Positions 1-7,307 of a stretch of 64,000 nucleotides of DNA are shown piece after piece. Location of the stretch: the NCBI GenBank assembly GCA_016714085.1, contig JADJNW010000003.1, forward strand, positions 726,231 to 790,230, given 5' to 3'. The number at the start of each line of letters is the position of its first letter. The first letter of the stretch is position 1. The notes under the pieces were generated by a model. It saw only the letters and a list, made by a program, of their open reading frames with translations, was not told the DNA's origin and did not search any database. Origin of the DNA: Saprospiraceae bacterium (GTDB lineage Bacteria > Bacteroidota > Bacteroidia > Chitinophagales > Saprospiraceae). Position numbers and translations under genes: made by a program.

Positions 1-2
1 CG

Positions 3-116
3 AAGGAGAGTGTAATAAGAATGCTCACCGAATTTAAAGAAGATGGTTATATTGATATTACTGACGGTGCTATTATTATAAAAAATCGCCCAAAATTAGA
101 GCATATGCCGGGGTAG
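3..116 (+). CDS. Crp/Fnr family transcriptional regulator, C-terminal fragment
   Basis: Only the last 37 codons are inside the window; the 5' part lies beyond the left edge. The visible peptide starts KESVIRMLTEFKEDGYI and then gives a short wing (DITDGAIIIKN) before the stop. This is the usual pattern of the recognition helix and wing of the Crp/Fnr winged helix-turn-helix domain (compare the family form S-R-E-T/S-V-x-R-x-L-x-x-F-x-x-x-G). The family binds DNA through this domain and senses small molecules or oxygen through an N-terminal cNMP-like domain that is not visible here. It ends 58 nt before the next plus-strand start. Effector and targets cannot be read from the fragment. Confidence 0.72.
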   Translation, partial: KESVIRMLTEFKEDGYIDITDGAIIIKNRPKLEHMPG

Positions 117-174
117 GGAGATTTGGACTTGGCGACGTGGTGAGATTTTACAGGCTTTACTTTAAATCAAAAAA

Positions 175-1809
175 ATGCTATTGCAGCGAAAGAATCTATT
201 GATTTTGCTGGTTTTGCTCGTGCTTACGCATTTGTTCTATTTTCCCACCTGGCGAGGAGGATTTGTCACTGATTTTATTGGTTGGCAAGCTCGATTTGAT
301 CATGCTACATTTATTGATATTTTATATAATTTTAGTGTTCCATCTTTACATCAATTTTCCAATTTATTCTTTTTTTTATTGTATAAATGGTTTGACACGA
401 GTGGATTAGGTTGGTATTTGATTTTTACATCAGCCCATGCTATAAACGGATTTTTATTATTTCGATTCAGTAAAATATTATTAGATCGTTTTCAGTCCAA
501 ACACGCTGATTTTATTGCCATTGGCGCTGCATTCATTTTTTTATTATCACCTTATCAAACGGAGGCAGTAGTCTGGAAAGTTTGCTTGAATTATTTGCTG
601 GTTGGAATGCTAATGTTATCGGTGCTTACGAGGACTTTAGAATGGTTAGAAAACAACAAAAAACGCGATCTTTACTTAATTTATTTATTTTATCTTTTAT
701 CCTTATTTACTTTAGAGTTATCCTTAATGCTTCCTATTATAAGCACTACCCTACTCTTGTTCTGGACATTTAGTAAAAATGAAAATGCATTATTAAAAAA
801 TAGATTTTTACACCTTGTTTTACCTCAATTCGCTTTCATCTGTGTTTATTTTTTATTGAATCGCCTATCGTTTGGCTCGTGGATAGGGCATTACGGCGCG
901 GAAACGCATTTAAAATTTCCATTATTTGATATTTTTGGTAATTATTTTAGATATTTAACGAAATACTTTTTATTTACTCGTTATTTTGAGCATCCTGTCA
1001 AAGAAGCGATTTTCCTGGCTTTCAGCAAAAAAAATATATTAATCCCCGCCGTCATCGGTGGATTTTTAACTTTAATATTTTATATCCTCTTTTTCAAAAG
1101 ATTATCCTTGCGCCTGCGTGTAGGAGGCTGGGCGCTGCTCACTTTTTTTATTTTATTAACACCTATCATCAATCTTTATTTTTATTATTTACTTCACGTT
1201 GAAAATGACCGCTACGGCTATGTCGCATCTTTATTTTTTGCATTATTTTTAGCTATATTTATTTCCTTTTTACCAAAATGGGGGCGCTTTGCAGCATTAA
1301 GTATCTGGCTCATTATCAGCGGGTTTTACTTGCAAAAGACGAATCAATTTTGGTCGGAATCTACGCATATTTATAATAATTTACTAAATAGTTTTCAATG
1401 GCATAATCAAGATACCGCCTATATTTTAAATATTCCTGATAATTATAATGGTGTATTAATGTTTCGGGATTTATCTGGTAAAGATCGAGCATTTGAAGAC
1501 GCTTTGCAATACATTCGGCGCAAGCCATATCATGGAAAATTATACGAAGTAGCGCAATATAATATGACCACGCCCAACGATGGCGTTAATGTACAAAGGG
1601 ATTCTACCGGAACGATTATTACAACCTTCAATCAATGGGGTACTTGGTGGTGGTGGCGCGGACTCGGGGCTGGGCAGTACGAAAAAGAACATTATACCTT
1701 TGAAACAAAAGGGCAATCGTATGAATTGAGATTCAAACAAAAGCCTGATAATGGGGTGTTTATATATCAGATTGGAGATAAATGGGAAGTATTTATTATT
1801 CCACAATAA
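175..1809 (+). CDS. polytopic GT-C-like membrane protein, hypothetical
   Basis: A 544-residue protein with about ten hydrophobic segments between residues 7 and 390, followed by a soluble C-terminal part of about 150 residues. The layout (first helix, long extracytoplasmic loop, many helices, C-terminal periplasmic domain) resembles GT-C glycosyltransferases and TMTC/O-mannosyltransferase-like proteins. The ENDRYGYVAS stretch near residue 340 recalls the ERYLYLPS-type motif of those families. No clear catalytic acidic DE motif of GT39 is seen in the first loop, so enzymatic activity is uncertain. Role in cell-surface glycan assembly is inference. The ATG at 175 follows an A-rich stretch. Codon use looks AT-rich, like the minus-strand GT39 gene at 4406. 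Confidence 0.55.
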   Translation: MLLQRKNLLILLVLLVLTHLFYFPTWRGGFVTDFIGWQARFDHATFIDILYNFSVPSLHQFSNLFFFLLYKWFDTSGLGWYLIFTSAHAINGFLLFRFSKILLDRFQSKHADFIAIGAAFIFLLSPYQTEAVVWKVCLNYLLVGMLMLSVLTRTLEWLENNKKRDLYLIYLFYLLSLFTLELSLMLPIISTTLLLFWTFSKNENALLKNRFLHLVLPQFAFICVYFLLNRLSFGSWIGHYGAETHLKFPLFDIFGNYFRYLTKYFLFTRYFEHPVKEAIFLAFSKKNILIPAVIGGFLTLIFYILFFKRLSLRLRVGGWALLTFFILLTPIINLYFYYLLHVENDRYGYVASLFFALFLAIFISFLPKWGRFAALSIWLIISGFYLQKTNQFWSESTHIYNNLLNSFQWHNQDTAYILNIPDNYNGVLMFRDLSGKDRAFEDALQYIRRKPYHGKLYEVAQYNMTTPNDGVNVQRDSTGTIITTFNQWGTWWWWRGLGAGQYEKEHYTFETKGQSYELRFKQKPDNGVFIYQIGDKWEVFIIPQ

Positions 1810-1821
1810 CTTTCACACAGG

Positions 1822-2030
1822 ATGTACTCAAATTTTGATATTCGTGGAAATTTAAAACCTTATGAAAAGATTGGACTTTCTTATGAAGATTTTCAAAAAT
1901 TCTTTGTACATTCATTTGATGAAAGCGAGCAAAGGCAAGAGATTTTTGTCCAATACGCTCAATTTTTATGAACCGAGCTAAAAAGACTTTTCCGAAGGGA
2001 TTTATTGAAATTCTGTTTGATAAACATTAA
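1822..2030 (+). pseudogene. DUF6932-like remnant (N-terminal fragment, disrupted)
   Basis: An ATG at 1822 opens a 49-codon frame whose start (DIRGNLKPYEKIGLSYEDF) matches, as I remember it, the N-terminus of DUF6932 proteins: 'F-D-x-R-G-N-L-x-P-Y' and then an F-x-x-F-V region. The frame stops with TGA at 1969. The similarity appears to go on past the stop (TELKRLF) and then in the next frame (PKGFIEILFD) up to TAA at 2028. The family is normally much longer and carries a nucleotidyltransferase-like core with a GSFVT-type motif; that core is missing. I read this as a decayed or deleted copy. The intact small gene right behind it (2042) may have been its partner. Confidence 0.5.
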
Positions 2031-2041
2031 AGATTATTGAT

Positions 2042-2260
2042 ATGAGTGTAATCGAAGTAGATGAAAAAATTGCTCGAATCACTGATATTTTAGAACAAAT
2101 CGAGCAACTAAATAAAATGGTTAATTTTCATAAAAAGGAATCTGGCGAAGCCAGCATGATGCGGCAATACGTGGAAATGCGCAAGAATTTTTTGATAGAA
2201 TTGCAAGATTTGCTCTCGAATTTTGAGATAGAGGTAAAAATAAAAGATGTCGCCGCTTGA
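2042..2260 (+). CDS. small coiled-coil protein, hypothetical (possible DUF6932 partner)
   Basis: A 72-residue acidic/amphipathic protein with no signal peptide and no membrane segment. Heptad-like spacing of I/L/M through most of its length (EKIARITDILEQIEQLNKM) suggests one or two helices and a coiled-coil. It starts 12 nt after the end of the DUF6932 remnant. From memory, short helical proteins of this size are often encoded next to DUF6932 genes, so it may be the surviving half of a two-gene module, possibly toxin-antitoxin-like; that is inference. Its TGA stop overlaps the TTG start of the next gene (TTGA), so the two are probably translationally coupled. Confidence 0.55.
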   Translation: MSVIEVDEKIARITDILEQIEQLNKMVNFHKKESGEASMMRQYVEMRKNFLIELQDLLSNFEIEVKIKDVAA

Positions 2261-2822
2261 AAAATAATGCTACACTCCGCATCGGTATTTTCGCCGCAGT
2301 CATGTTATTATACATCTGGTTTCCATTTAATATGATTTGGCAAACCGAACAAGTGTTAAAAAATGGCACTGTGTACCGCTTTCAATTGCAACCAATTGAC
2401 CCTTATGATGCTTTCCGAGGGCGGTACGTAAGTCTTTTTTATGGCAATCAGGAGATCCAGGTAAGCGATTCGCTCCATTACGGGCAGGAGGTTTATGTCA
2501 CTTTACAACGCGATTCGCTGGGTTTTCGAATTTCAAAAATGTTTATACAGAAAAACCGACCCAACAGGACTACCTCACAACCAATGTTTTATACTTTAAT
2601 AATGGTTTGGTTACCATTGAAATCCCTGAAAATATGGCTTATTATTATATGAATGAGCAATCCGCGCCGGAAGTAGAAAAATTAGTGATGCGTCCAATCC
2701 CATCTGACAGTTTGCAAGAAATTCGTTCTTCGGTAGATATCAGGATTTTAAATGGGACTGCAGTTGTAGAAGAATTGTATATCAATGACTTACCCGTTAA
2801 AACTTATTTGAAACAACAATAA
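2257..2822 (+). pseudogene. GDYXXLXY domain protein, frameshifted
   Basis: One gene in two frames. The first part (from TTG 2257) has a membrane anchor (residues 8-25) and then IDPYDAFRGRYVSLFYG, which fits the DPRDPLRGDYVxLxY signature that names the GDYXXLXY family. From about 2540 the family sequence goes on in the next frame (VYTEKPTQQDYLTT, then NNGLVTIEIPENM) and ends at 2822 with VKTYLKQQ. Adding one A to the A5 run at 2535-2539 restores one frame of about 188 residues, normal for the family. GDYXXLXY proteins are usually paired with a DUF2157 membrane protein; none is seen here. Function is unknown. The TTG start is chosen because it supplies the whole signal-anchor and overlaps the previous stop; the first in-frame ATG (2302) would remove half the helix. 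Confidence 0.75.
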
Positions 2823-2835
2823 TATAATAAAAAAC

Positions 2836-2864
2836 GGCGGACTATCATATATAGATAATCCGCC
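2836..2864. terminator. bidirectional terminator-like hairpin
   Basis: GGCGGA (2836-2841) pairs with TCCGCC (2859-2864), extended inside by TATC/GATA. An A-run precedes it and a T-rich stretch follows. It sits between two convergent genes ending at 2822 (+) and 2903 (-). Confidence 0.7.
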
Positions 2865-2902
2865 ATTCATTCTTCCTCTTTTTGGATATGTGCATGGAAA
2901 AA

Positions 2903-3175
2903 TTAATAGACGTTGAAATGCTGCACGTACTGGCTATTGGTTTGGTGATTGGAGACCAAATCCACATCCAAACGGCAGTTTTCAAATTGCAGCGCGTACG
3001 TTTGCTGTACATGGCTGCGGCTAAGTGGTGCGTCTTTTACCACGGACAAGCCTAAGAAATTGCCGGCTTCTTTAAAGCTCAGCATCAATTCTTTGATCAG
3101 GTTCAGGGCGTTGTTGTCCGACTGCGCATTGAGCAGTCCCACTGTTAAGCCTAATTTGATTTGGCGAATGTTCAT
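2903..3175 (-). CDS. hypothetical protein, 90 aa
   Basis: A short cytoplasmic-looking protein with no signal peptide. It has an amphipathic central part (NALNLIKELMLSFKEAGNF) and a C-terminal half rich in polar residues and beta-prone stretches (YALQFENCRLDVDL). I do not recognise the family. It is the only gene between the convergent terminator at 2836-2864 and the cyanophycinase-like gene; the upstream gap of about 320 nt is long enough for its own promoter, though I see no clean TAnnTTTG box. Real-gene status rests on the good start, the sensible composition and its fit between terminator and promoter space. Bases 3176-3494 hold no other gene, only the palindrome at 3404. Confidence 0.55.
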   Translation of the reverse strand: MNIRQIKLGLTVGLLNAQSDNNALNLIKELMLSFKEAGNFLGLSVVKDAPLSRSHVQQTYALQFENCRLDVDLVSNHQTNSQYVQHFNVY

Positions 3176-3403
3176 GTTAGATTGTTTTTTTAGTCGGGTT
3201 TTAAAAATAATTGTTTCCTTTGGTATATTTATTTACGAGTAATAACTCCTTTTTGGTTTCAGATGTTGCTTCGCCTTGTTTTAAAGTATTGTTAAATCGC
3301 TTTAAGATTTTTAACAATTAATTCGGCGCAAATTTCATCGGTTTTGCTGCATTGGACGAATTATTCCGACGAAGGTTTAATCTGCTTCGACTATAAACGC
3401 AAA

Positions 3404-3432
3404 ATGTGGCGCATTTTAAAAATGTGCCACAT
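3404..3432. terminator. 29-nt near-perfect palindrome
   Basis: ATGTGGCGCATTTT at 3404-3417 is the near-exact reverse complement of AAAATGTGCCACAT at 3419-3432. It lies 63 nt downstream of the cyanophycinase stop (minus strand) and upstream of the 90-aa gene, so it could be a terminator of the first or an operator of the second. No clear T-tract follows on the minus strand. Confidence 0.4.
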
Positions 3433-3494
3433 CTGTATAAGCTAAGGAAACAGAGATTTCCAGGAAAATCAGATAGAAAAAAACAAGATATTGT

Positions 3495-4373
3495 TTAATT
3501 CTTTTCCATATTAAAAGCCGCCGGTAAATCCAGAGCATCCATTCTTGTGCCGGGCCGAGTCGCGCTGCGCTTGACCATATCAAATCGATCTCCATTTTGT
3601 AAAAAATAGAAATGACCCGTTTTTTCCAGGATTTTATGATCATAAATCGCCACGTAAGAACGCCCAATTACTTCAAAACGATCACCTTGCACCATAATAG
3701 CAGCACCTTCATCCAAGCCGACACCGAGTAATTCCGGTTTTGCTTTGATTACTTCGATCAAATCAAATTGACGATTCCGTGCCAATAAATGCTGGTCAAT
3801 GGCAATGTTCTTCACAAAACCAAAGCCCACTTCATGATCGCCCATCATAGTCGTATTATTTTTGGTATCACCACGAGCGAGGTACGAACCTTGAATCGTC
3901 GCGCCTGCCGATGTGCCGCCGATTGCGCCGCCGCGTTGCAGCAAATCCCAAAGAGCCGCCTCGGTTTTAGTACCGAGATAAGCATCCGCAAGCCGCCACT
4001 GTCGGCCACCACTGAACCACACGCCTTGTGCTTCGCGGATTGCTTTAGCAAATTCCTCAGAATCAGCCACTTTTCGATCATACGTATGTAGCATTTTCAG
4101 ATTCGTAGCGCCCTGTGTTTGAAAGGGTTTAAACATACTACTTTCATCACCAATATCATAATTAGGAGCGCCGCCTGCCGTTGGAATAATAACAATACGC
4201 GCCTGCGGCCCGCCTGCCAGATCAATAAAACGCTGTACAACAGAGGGTTCGAGGCGACCGCCGCCTACGATGACCAAAGCGCCATTTTTAGGGCCAAGCT
4301 CTTGCGAATATAATATATTCATATCCAATATAATGAGCGTAATCATTATAAAGAAGGTAAATATCCTTTTCAT
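3495..4373 (-). CDS. cyanophycinase-like peptidase (S51 family), secreted
   Basis: A 292-residue protein with an N-terminal signal peptide (residues 1-23, ending LYSQ). The fold markers of the S51/cyanophycinase family are in order: ALVIVGGGRLEP near residue 33, IVIIPTAGG near 60, VWFSGGRQWRL near 118, the nucleophile elbow GGTSAGA near 150, and IDQHLLARNRQFDL near 193. Cyanophycinases cleave beta-aspartyl-arginine bonds of the storage polymer cyanophycin; many Bacteroidota homologues are exported and their true substrates are not known. Length is normal. It is transcribed after the GT39 gene with a 32-nt gap, so the two may be co-transcribed, though the functions are not obviously linked. 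Confidence 0.85.
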   Translation of the reverse strand: MKRIFTFFIMITLIILDMNILYSQELGPKNGALVIVGGGRLEPSVVQRFIDLAGGPQARIVIIPTAGGAPNYDIGDESSMFKPFQTQGATNLKMLHTYDRKVADSEEFAKAIREAQGVWFSGGRQWRLADAYLGTKTEAALWDLLQRGGAIGGTSAGATIQGSYLARGDTKNNTTMMGDHEVGFGFVKNIAIDQHLLARNRQFDLIEVIKAKPELLGVGLDEGAAIMVQGDRFEVIGRSYVAIYDHKILEKTGHFYFLQNGDRFDMVKRSATRPGTRMDALDLPAAFNMEKN

Positions 4374-4405
4374 AAATTTTATTTTATGATTAAATAATCC
4401 GAAAA

Positions 4406-5845
4406 CTACTTCTTAGACAAGCGTTCGTAGATTTTTATTTCCTCCGGGAAGCGTTTAAGCGGGCGATAGTTCTTTTTTACATAAGCTGCAAAAGCAGAAT
4501 TCAAAAATTTACCCTGATATATAATAAATCGCGGTTTTTGTTGTAATATTTTAAATAACTCTTTGGTTTGATTAATTTCCAGGGCATTCGCATTTTCCTG
4601 ATCCCAGATCAGAGAGCGATGTATATAGTGCGTCAGGCTTTCTTTATTTAATAAATGGTATATAATTTGATGATAATTACCTGTGTAAATTTTATCTTTC
4701 GGTTGAATTTTATTATCCAGATATTCAGCCATTTGTGTAGCATAATCCGGTTTGTCCAAATAATCTTTTTTATAAAAAAGGGTATTAGCAATCATTAATA
4801 TAATTAAAATCGGATAACCAATTCTGGGTGTAAATATTTTTTTCAACCAGCTATCCCATTGACGCCGTTCATCAAAAAAACTACCTGCCATCAAAGCAAA
4901 AGGCAGCATAAACTGAATAAAATAATGATCAAATAATTTTCCGGGCAAAATAATGATATATAAAACCGCTAAAGACCAGGTAATAATTAAAAATTTGAAG
5001 CCATTTAAATAAAAAGAACGCCCGAAAAGGCTGTAAAAAAAGAAAAATGTAATAAAAAAGAACCGCGCAAAGGCTTGTAAAATAAACTCCGCAAACTTTG
5101 TCCAATGCTGATCAATAAAGTAATTACCGCTTACTTCAAATGTATAAAACAGGAATTGCTGCGCATAATGCTGTGAATAATAAAACGCATAAACCGAAGT
5201 AAATGGAATCGCAAAACCTATCACACAAGCTATACAAAATATAACGATTTTTGAAATGATCCACTTTTCTTTAATCGCTTTCCACAGAAAAAAGACCGCA
5301 AAAGCAATCGCATCAAATAAAACGACGTATTTTATAATAAAACCCGCCCCCAGGCAAAGCCCGGCTAATAAAAAATGATGAATCTTTGGAGGCAATAATA
5401 ATAACCAGAGCGCAATAATGGTAAAGAGATTAAAAAACAACTCTGTATTCGGCGAGATGCCATAATGCGTGTAAACAGAGGTCATCACAATATACATCAC
5501 CCCTGTAGCGAAAGGAGCGTGCCCTCGGCCACCCAATTGTTCTTGCACTTTATGCAGCCCCAGTGCGGTAAGCGCGATCCAAAGCGTCGTCAAAATGCGG
5601 ATGACAACAATCGATTTGCCAAAAAGAGTCTGAAAAATGCCAAATAAAAGAAAAATGCCAACCGGCTTAGTATCAATAACATCGATCAGGTAAATTTTGC
5701 CTTCGCGGATGGCATCGGCGATAAGGATATAGGTGGATTCATCGTGGTTGATCACCGACGGGAAAAACGACAAAAAGCGCATCAACAGCGCCAAAACAGC
5801 ATACGCTGCCAGCGTTTTAGCCCAGGCTAATGGTTTATTACTCAA
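4406..5845 (-). CDS. GT39-family (PMT/ArnT-like) glycosyltransferase
   Basis: A 479-residue polytopic membrane protein. It starts with a short cytoplasmic tail and a helix, then a first extracytoplasmic loop carrying NHDESTYI, the acidic 'DE' motif expected at the active site of GT39/PMT-type enzymes. Then come LIDVIDTKPVGIFLLFG and about nine further hydrophobic segments to residue 345, followed by a soluble domain. The family transfers sugars from polyprenyl-phosphate donors to proteins or lipids on the outer face of the inner membrane; the acceptor cannot be read. A terminal FIIYQGKFLN stretch near residue 445 matches the usual conserved end of bacterial members. Divergent from the Uma2 gene; the 130-nt gap holds promoters for both. 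Confidence 0.8.
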   Translation of the reverse strand: MSNKPLAWAKTLAAYAVLALLMRFLSFFPSVINHDESTYILIADAIREGKIYLIDVIDTKPVGIFLLFGIFQTLFGKSIVVIRILTTLWIALTALGLHKVQEQLGGRGHAPFATGVMYIVMTSVYTHYGISPNTELFFNLFTIIALWLLLLPPKIHHFLLAGLCLGAGFIIKYVVLFDAIAFAVFFLWKAIKEKWIISKIVIFCIACVIGFAIPFTSVYAFYYSQHYAQQFLFYTFEVSGNYFIDQHWTKFAEFILQAFARFFFITFFFFYSLFGRSFYLNGFKFLIITWSLAVLYIIILPGKLFDHYFIQFMLPFALMAGSFFDERRQWDSWLKKIFTPRIGYPILIILMIANTLFYKKDYLDKPDYATQMAEYLDNKIQPKDKIYTGNYHQIIYHLLNKESLTHYIHRSLIWDQENANALEINQTKELFKILQQKPRFIIYQGKFLNSAFAAYVKKNYRPLKRFPEEIKIYERLSKK

Positions 5846-5947
5846 ATTACTATCCGCATTTTACACAACAGGAAAGTGCAAAAATAGAAAAATATTGCAA
5901 TAAGGAAGCGCTATTTTCCTATGCGCACTTTTGTAAGTTAAAAGCGT

Positions 5948-5955
5948 TATATTTG
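5948..5955 (+). promoter_or_regulatory. TAnnTTTG -7 box for the Uma2 gene
   Basis: TATATTTG fits the Bacteroidota -7 consensus and lies 20 nt before the ATG at 5976. The nearest TTTTG (5929-5933) is only 14 nt upstream, shorter than the usual spacer, so the -33 element is unclear. Confidence 0.45.
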
Positions 5956-5975
5956 TACAATAGAAAATACAAATT

Positions 5976-6530
5976 ATGTCCGTTCAAGTTACAAAAAGGT
6001 TGATTACAGTAGAGGAATACCATAAAATGGGCGAAGTAGGTATTTTGAAAGAAAAGGGTTTGGAGTTAATTAACGGAGAAATTATTGAGATGAGTCCAAT
6101 CGGCAGCAAACATGGGGCAATTGTTGATCGAATTAATAACATATTGCCGCCGCAAATTGCAGGTAAAGCGATCTTGCGCATTCAGAACCCGATCATTTTG
6201 AGTGATTTATCTGAACCAGAGCCAGATATTTCAATAGTGAAATGGAGAGATGATTTCTATGATGCAGAGCTTCCTCATGCCAAAGACACTTTATTGGTAA
6301 TCGAAATTGCGGATAGTTCAATTGTATATGATCGAAAATACAAACTCCCCTTATATGCAGAAAGCGGCGTACCCGAATGTTGGCTTATTGATTTGACAAA
6401 ACAAGAAATCCATATCTACTGGCAACCTCATGGTAATGCATATAAATTCAGCGAATTGGTAAAATTGGGTGAAACGATTAAAGCGCAATATTTTGATTTA
6501 CAGTTGGATACCAACCAAGTCTTCGCTTGA
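5976..6530 (+). CDS. Uma2 family endonuclease-like protein (DUF820, PD-(D/E)XK fold)
   Basis: A 184-residue cytoplasmic protein. Family marks in order: the N-terminal TVEEYHKMGEVGIL, LELINGEIIEMSPIGSKHG (residues 29-48), EPEPDISIVK (PD of the PD-(D/E)XK core, near 80), LLVIEIADSS (E of the core, near 105) and YDRKYKLPLYAESGVPECWLIDL (120-142). Length is normal. Uma2 proteins are abundant in Cyanobacteria and Bacteroidota and are predicted restriction-like nucleases; biological role is not established. It stands alone as a single plus-strand unit, with a hairpin just behind it. Confidence 0.88.
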   Translation: MSVQVTKRLITVEEYHKMGEVGILKEKGLELINGEIIEMSPIGSKHGAIVDRINNILPPQIAGKAILRIQNPIILSDLSEPEPDISIVKWRDDFYDAELPHAKDTLLVIEIADSSIVYDRKYKLPLYAESGVPECWLIDLTKQEIHIYWQPHGNAYKFSELVKLGETIKAQYFDLQLDTNQVFA

Positions 6531-6564
6531 GGTCATTCAAGAGTCATAATATTTTATATCAGTC

Positions 6565-6596
6565 GCTGCCGAGCCTCTTAAAGAAAACTCGGCAGC
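6565..6596. terminator. hairpin between convergent genes
   Basis: GCTGCCGAG (6565-6573) and CTCGGCAGC (6588-6596) form a perfect 9-bp stem with a 14-nt loop, between genes ending at 6530 (+) and 6609 (-). No strong T-tract on either side. Confidence 0.6.
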
Positions 6597-6608
6597 ACGT
6601 CCTGCTCA

Positions 6609-7112
6609 TCACTCCGTCACTATCGGCGCTTCGTTATCTTCCTCCATTTCTTCGGCTTGAGCTCTTTTATTGAACTCATCCAGTTCCCGCAGGGCTTCAT
6701 CGAAGATTGGATTGATTAGATTGGCGTTGCGCAATCCATCGTGTACGATCTTGGTATAAGTCATGGCGTCGATGCCCAATGCCATAAGGGTATCACCCAT
6801 CATTTCTCCAAGATCGCTAAGGACTGCCACAAGCGTACTAAATCCCTGATGTCCGCCTCCGCCCATGACTTGCGTAAAATGCGCGGCGTAAAAAGTACGG
6901 GGCATGACATCCTCGTGCAGCGTACCCCGGCGTTCGCTATTATTGGCATACGCGACGCGACGCGATCCCATTTTGCGCCTGCCTTGTCGCTCATCCAGCG
7001 AAAGACTCACCACATAGGGCTGTATTTCAGACTTGAGATTTAGGAGGGTCGCAATCCAGCTTTGGACTTGCTCGGGAGAAGGAAGTTCATCTGGGTTTAC
7101 ATAGAATTTCAT
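6609..7112 (-). CDS. hypothetical protein, 167 aa
   Basis: A soluble protein without signal peptide. The N-terminal third is helical and includes LSLDERQGRRKMGSRRVAY (residues 56-74). This recalls a short pattern (L-T-x-E-E-R-x-x-x-P-K-M-G) found in small Bacteroidota proteins of unknown function. The middle holds a glycine-rich GGGGHQGF, and the C-terminus is strongly acidic (EEMEEDNEAP). I do not know a function. It is monocistronic between the hairpin at 6565 and a long upstream region shared with the regulator at 7308. Codon use is more G+C-rich than that of the neighbouring membrane genes. Confidence 0.6.
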   Translation of the reverse strand: MKFYVNPDELPSPEQVQSWIATLLNLKSEIQPYVVSLSLDERQGRRKMGSRRVAYANNSERRGTLHEDVMPRTFYAAHFTQVMGGGGHQGFSTLVAVLSDLGEMMGDTLMALGIDAMTYTKIVHDGLRNANLINPIFDEALRELDEFNKRAQAEEMEEDNEAPIVTE

Positions 7113-7210
7113 AAGGCTTTTAAATTTAAAAGGTTATTAAATAGAAAATACATCCGCAACGAGTGCGCAAGCCTTATGGTGTAAATTTTGTAAAAACGTA
7201 TGCAATTTAG

Positions 7211-7244
7211 TTGCAGAAGTATCCGATTTAACTACTTATTTTTG
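7211..7244 (+). promoter_or_regulatory. candidate Bacteroidota promoter for the sensor-regulator at 7308
   Basis: TTG at 7211-7213 and TATTTTTG (TAnnTTTG) at 7237-7244, spacer 23 nt. It would start transcription about 55 nt before the start codon region. Confidence 0.4.
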
Positions 7245-7307
7245 GCTTCATAAAGGATTGCAAAGTATTTTTTTCAGAGATTTGGAGATTCATCAACGAA
7301 ACTTATC

